Assembly (NCBI GenBank): GCA_007119005.1
Contig: SKQM01000070.1
Coordinates: 1 to 6,886 of the forward strand
DNA: 6,886 bases
Source: Thioalkalivibrio sp.
Lineage (GTDB): Bacteria > Pseudomonadota > Gammaproteobacteria > Ectothiorhodospirales > Ectothiorhodospiraceae
Direction of reading: 5' to 3'
Shown: positions 5,132 through 6,886 of the stretch, in pieces
Layout of the letters: each line of letters starts with the position of its first letter
How positions within the stretch are numbered: position 1 is the stretch's first letter
Notes under the pieces: model-generated
Databases searched by the model: none
What the model was told of the DNA's origin: nothing
What the model saw: only the letters and a program-made list of their open reading frames with translations
Program-made: the position numbers and the translations under genes

Positions 5132-6462
5132 GTGGGCCTCCCGTAGGCGGGCGCTTCCACCGCCGCGAACTCCAGCGGAAGCCGCGCCAGCACCTGCTGG
5201 TATCTGTCTTCGAGCTCGGCGTGATCGGCAGCACCCACGAACACCACGGCCACCTCGTAGCTGTAGCTGTCCTGGTAGCGCAGTTGCGAAAGGCGCGTGC
5301 CCTCGCTGATCTCGACCTGAATCACCACACCCGGGATGTCCGCCTCTATGGCCGCGATCTCCTCGTCCGTCGGCACGCGAACCACCCGGGCATCCTCATG
5401 CCTGCGCAGCATGAACTTCGCGGCACAGCCGAACCGGCCCTCGCGATGCGGCATCGCGGGTTGCCTGCCAAGCGCGAGATCGATCATCACCTGGTGGTGG
5501 TAACAGCCATCGACCATCTGGAACAGCGGCGCGTGCGACTTGGAAATCCGGCAGTTGATTTCCAGCAGCCAGATGCGGTCGCCGTCTTCTTCCCAGAAGA
5601 ACTCGATGTTGAACGGCGCATCGTCGTAGCCAACCTGGCGGATCACGCGTGCGGCGATTTCGGCCATCCGGTGCTGGACCGACGCCGGCAGGGTTGACGG
5701 GTACTCGTAGCGGGAGAACGAGGATCCGGCCGAACCCTCACGCAGCGAGTCCACCGCACCATAGATCCGCACCTCCCCCCGGCAGGCATAACCTTCCAGC
5801 GTGCACTGCCGCCCCGCTGAAATGAGCGACTCCGCGATACAGTGGTTCCCGTCCACCGAGGCGATTTCCTGCGGGACCTCGGCCAGCGCGAGAACCCTGT
5901 TGAAGGGGTCCCCGAAGCGCCGGATGCCGGCGCGGGTTGCGGCAATGGCCTTGTCGAATGCGTCCGCGTTCTCGATCAGAAAACCCAGGTAAGAAAGCAC
6001 CGAGCGCACGGGTTTCAGCCAGAACGGGAACGCCAGCGTCACCGTCTCCAGCGGGTTGGCCGCGAAGGGGTCCACCGCACAGAATTGCGGCACGTGTGCA
6101 GGAACGACCCGGGACTGCTCGACGCGGCTCCAGTACTTGTGCTCGCACTTGAGCACCGCCTCCAGCGATGGCCCCGGCAGGTCCAGCGGCCGGCGCAACA
6201 GGGGGAGCACGGTACTCACCGGGAAGTCCCAGTAACCGACCACCGCGTCGACCCGGCCGGCGAATTCACGGAGGCACCGGCTTCCCTCCTCCAGCAGCTC
6301 GGGCACGGGAAAACGGTCCCCGCACTTGAGCGCTTCCCGTGTGAACAGGGGATGGAACGCATATTGCGCCGCACCCGGCAGCTGCCGCAGCTGCGCCAGG
6401 TGGAAATCGTCCAGCCCAACCACGAAGATATTGCGCGGCCCGGCGGATTCCGCAACGGCCAT
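5128..6462 (-). CDS. ATP-grasp domain enzyme, probable carboxylate-amine ligase
   Basis: This 444-residue protein begins with a Rossmann-like pre-ATP-grasp strand, NIFVVGLDDF (11-20). It continues through GPSLEAVLKCEHKYWSR (97-113) and the nucleotide-binding lysine in FPFWLKPV (145-152, K150). The hinge region ESLISAG...CTLEGY (211-225) and the metal-binding pair FNIEFFW (284-290, E287) and LLEINCRIS (299-307, E301 and N303) follow. The E-x-N motif is the usual Mg-ATP site of ligases that activate a carboxylate as an acyl phosphate. Residues about 340-444 form a C-terminal region like that of ATP-grasp amino-acid ligases. The substrate is unknown. The frame is open 60 codons further upstream (to 6642), but that part is Arg/Ser-rich and unlike the family. 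The ATG at 6462 follows GGAGGT by nine bases and is preferred. It heads a two-gene operon with the downstream hydrolase and is divergent from the DAHP synthase gene. Confidence 0.9.
   Translation of the reverse strand: MAVAESAGPRNIFVVGLDDFHLAQLRQLPGAAQYAFHPLFTREALKCGDRFPVPELLEEGSRCLREFAGRVDAVVGYWDFPVSTVLPLLRRPLDLPGPSLEAVLKCEHKYWSRVEQSRVVPAHVPQFCAVDPFAANPLETVTLAFPFWLKPVRSVLSYLGFLIENADAFDKAIAATRAGIRRFGDPFNRVLALAEVPQEIASVDGNHCIAESLISAGRQCTLEGYACRGEVRIYGAVDSLREGSAGSSFSRYEYPSTLPASVQHRMAEIAARVIRQVGYDDAPFNIEFFWEEDGDRIWLLEINCRISKSHAPLFQMVDGCYHHQVMIDLALGRQPAMPHREGRFGCAAKFMLRRHEDARVVRVPTDEEIAAIEADIPGVVIQVEISEGTRLSQLRYQDSYSYEVAVVFVGAADHAELEDRYQQVLARLPLEFAAVEAPAYGRPT
5137..5142 (-). promoter_or_regulatory. 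Ribosome binding site of the hydrolase gene, inside the ATP-grasp gene
   Basis: Read on the minus strand, GGGAGG lies five bases before the hydrolase ATG and within the last codons of the ATP-grasp gene. Stop TGA (5130-5128) and start ATG (5131-5129) share bases as ATGA, the usual arrangement for translational coupling. Confidence 0.75.
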
Positions 6463-6471
6463 GTTGAGGGC

Positions 6472-6477
6472 ACCTCC
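6472..6477 (-). promoter_or_regulatory. Ribosome binding site deciding the ATP-grasp start
   Basis: On the minus strand GGAGGT lies nine bases upstream of the ATG at 6462. It is a near-perfect Shine-Dalgarno sequence and supports this start over the longer frame that opens at 6642. Confidence 0.75.
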
Positions 6478-6628
6478 GCGAGTCCGGCGCGGCAGGAGGC
6501 GGTCCCGGGTCTCCGTCTGCCCGGTGCGCCACCTGCCGGCCCGGGTATCGCGATTAGAGGGTTTCACTACAGAGTCTAGAAGATATCCAGGGCCGCTGCG
6601 GCCGCTGGGCGGAGAACTCGCTTCGGCG

Positions 6629-6657
6629 TTGACGCAATGCACAAGCTATTCAATACT
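6629..6657 (+). promoter_or_regulatory. Candidate sigma70 promoter for the DAHP synthase gene
   Basis: TTGACG (6629-6634, 5 of 6) and AATACT (6652-6657, 4 of 6) are 17 bases apart, in one of the few AT-richer patches of the region. Transcription would start near 6664, giving a leader of about 98 bases. I see no TyrR- or TrpR-like operator. Confidence 0.5.
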
Positions 6658-6761
6658 CCTCGACCCATTCGATCCATGCTGATTGAGTCCGGAATCGACG
6701 TCGTCGACCGGCAGACCGTAAGGCTTCGCCCAGGCACACCCCATTCGACGGATACCCGAAC

Positions 6762-6886
6762 ATGACCGAAATCCATGGCGACATGCTGGCGCCCCCGCCG
6801 ATCGACCGCACCTCCGCGACCGACGACCAGCGCATCGAGAATATCCTTCCCCTGCCGCCGCCGGCGCACCTGATCCAGTTTTTCCC
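6762..6886 (+). CDS. aroG: 3-deoxy-7-phosphoheptulonate (DAHP) synthase, AroG-type, start only
   Basis: The frame opens at ATG 6762 and runs off the right edge after 41 full codons. After a variable start (MTEIHGDMLAPPPIDRTSA) comes TDDQRIENILPLPPPAHLIQ then FFP. This matches the N-terminal region of E. coli AroG, where DDLRIKEIKELLPP is followed by a hydrophobic stretch ending KFP. DAHP synthase joins phosphoenolpyruvate and erythrose 4-phosphate in the first step of aromatic amino acid synthesis. In class I enzymes this N-terminal region contributes to oligomer contacts and to feedback control, but the window is too short to see the inhibitor site or any catalytic residue. The isozyme class is inferred from about 25 residues. 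The ribosome binding site is weak (ACGGAT). The gene is divergent from the ATP-grasp operon. Confidence 0.75.
   Translation, partial: MTEIHGDMLAPPPIDRTSATDDQRIENILPLPPPAHLIQFF

Larger units (their letters stand above)
6463..6761. other. Divergent control region between the ATP-grasp operon and DAHP synthase gene
   Basis: This is about 300 bases without a firm gene. It holds the ribosome binding site for the ATP-grasp gene (6472-6477, minus) and a plus-strand promoter candidate (6629-6657). It also contains a short tandem GGCCGCTG unit at 6591-6608, a leader hairpin (6689-6711) and a 9-base direct repeat, CCCATTCGA (6664-6672 and 6740-6748). For the minus strand, a possible -10 TCTAAT (6558-6553) has no good -35 partner, so I do not list it as a promoter. 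A 29-codon plus-strand frame at 6676-6765 is described under findings. Confidence 0.5.

Noticed and set aside
3572..5146. Long plus-strand open frame (524 codons) opposite the hydrolase gene
   Set aside because: It is the antisense shadow of a GC-rich gene; the protein is rich in His/Arg/Gly/Pro with no recognisable domain.
5842..6579. 245-codon plus-strand frame opposite the ATP-grasp gene
   Set aside because: Antisense shadow with low-complexity composition, and no ribosome binding site or domain.
6463..6642. 60-codon upstream extension of the ATP-grasp frame
   Set aside because: Arg/Ser-rich and not family-like, while the ATG at 6462 has a near-perfect GGAGGT nine bases upstream and the Rossmann strand follows directly.
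1..6886. CRISPR arrays, tRNA or rRNA genes, insertion sequences, attachment sites
   Set aside because: I looked for regular repeats, cloverleaf-like segments and terminal inverted repeats on both strands and saw none.

Overview
This is a GC-rich, densely coded chromosomal window, most likely from a gammaproteobacterium of the Chromatiales/Ectothiorhodospiraceae kind. That guess rests on the gene types (a YaeQ protein, an RlpA-type DPBB protein, an AroG-type DAHP synthase start) and the strong GC bias at third codon positions. I cannot name the genus. There is no insertion sequence, CRISPR array, tRNA or rRNA, and no sign of recent transfer.

Layout. Positions 1-171 hold no gene I can support, but contain small hairpins, one followed by a T run. 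A yaeQ gene (172-723, minus) is divergent from a small two-helix membrane protein (849-1079, plus). Next on the plus strand is a short exported RlpA-like double-psi beta-barrel protein (1202-1600). It has a good sigma70-type promoter (TTTACA, 17 bp, TATATT) and a plausible terminator at 1652-1680. Then come a SagB/ThcOx-type nitroreductase with an apparent signal peptide (1830-2507) and a five-helix membrane protein with TspO/MBR-like architecture (2600-3082).

The right half is a two-gene minus-strand operon: an ATP-grasp enzyme (5128-6462) followed by a 675-residue CocE/NonD (peptidase S15-type) serine hydrolase (3104-5131). Their reading frames overlap by 4 bases (ATGA), so they are probably translationally coupled. 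The operon converges on the TspO-like gene with a 21-base gap. At the right edge, divergent from the operon, a DAHP synthase gene (class I, AroG-like) starts at 6762 and runs out of the window. It has a candidate promoter at 6629-6657 and a leader of about 100 bases.

How the genes fit together. The only clear functional unit is the ATP-grasp plus CocE/NonD pair. ATP-grasp enzymes of this kind usually form amide or peptide bonds, and S15/CocE enzymes break peptide, amide or ester bonds. The coupled pair could therefore make and break, or make and mature, one small metabolite. The substrate cannot be read from the sequence, and this is the best candidate here for an undescribed system. The other genes look like unrelated housekeeping or envelope genes.
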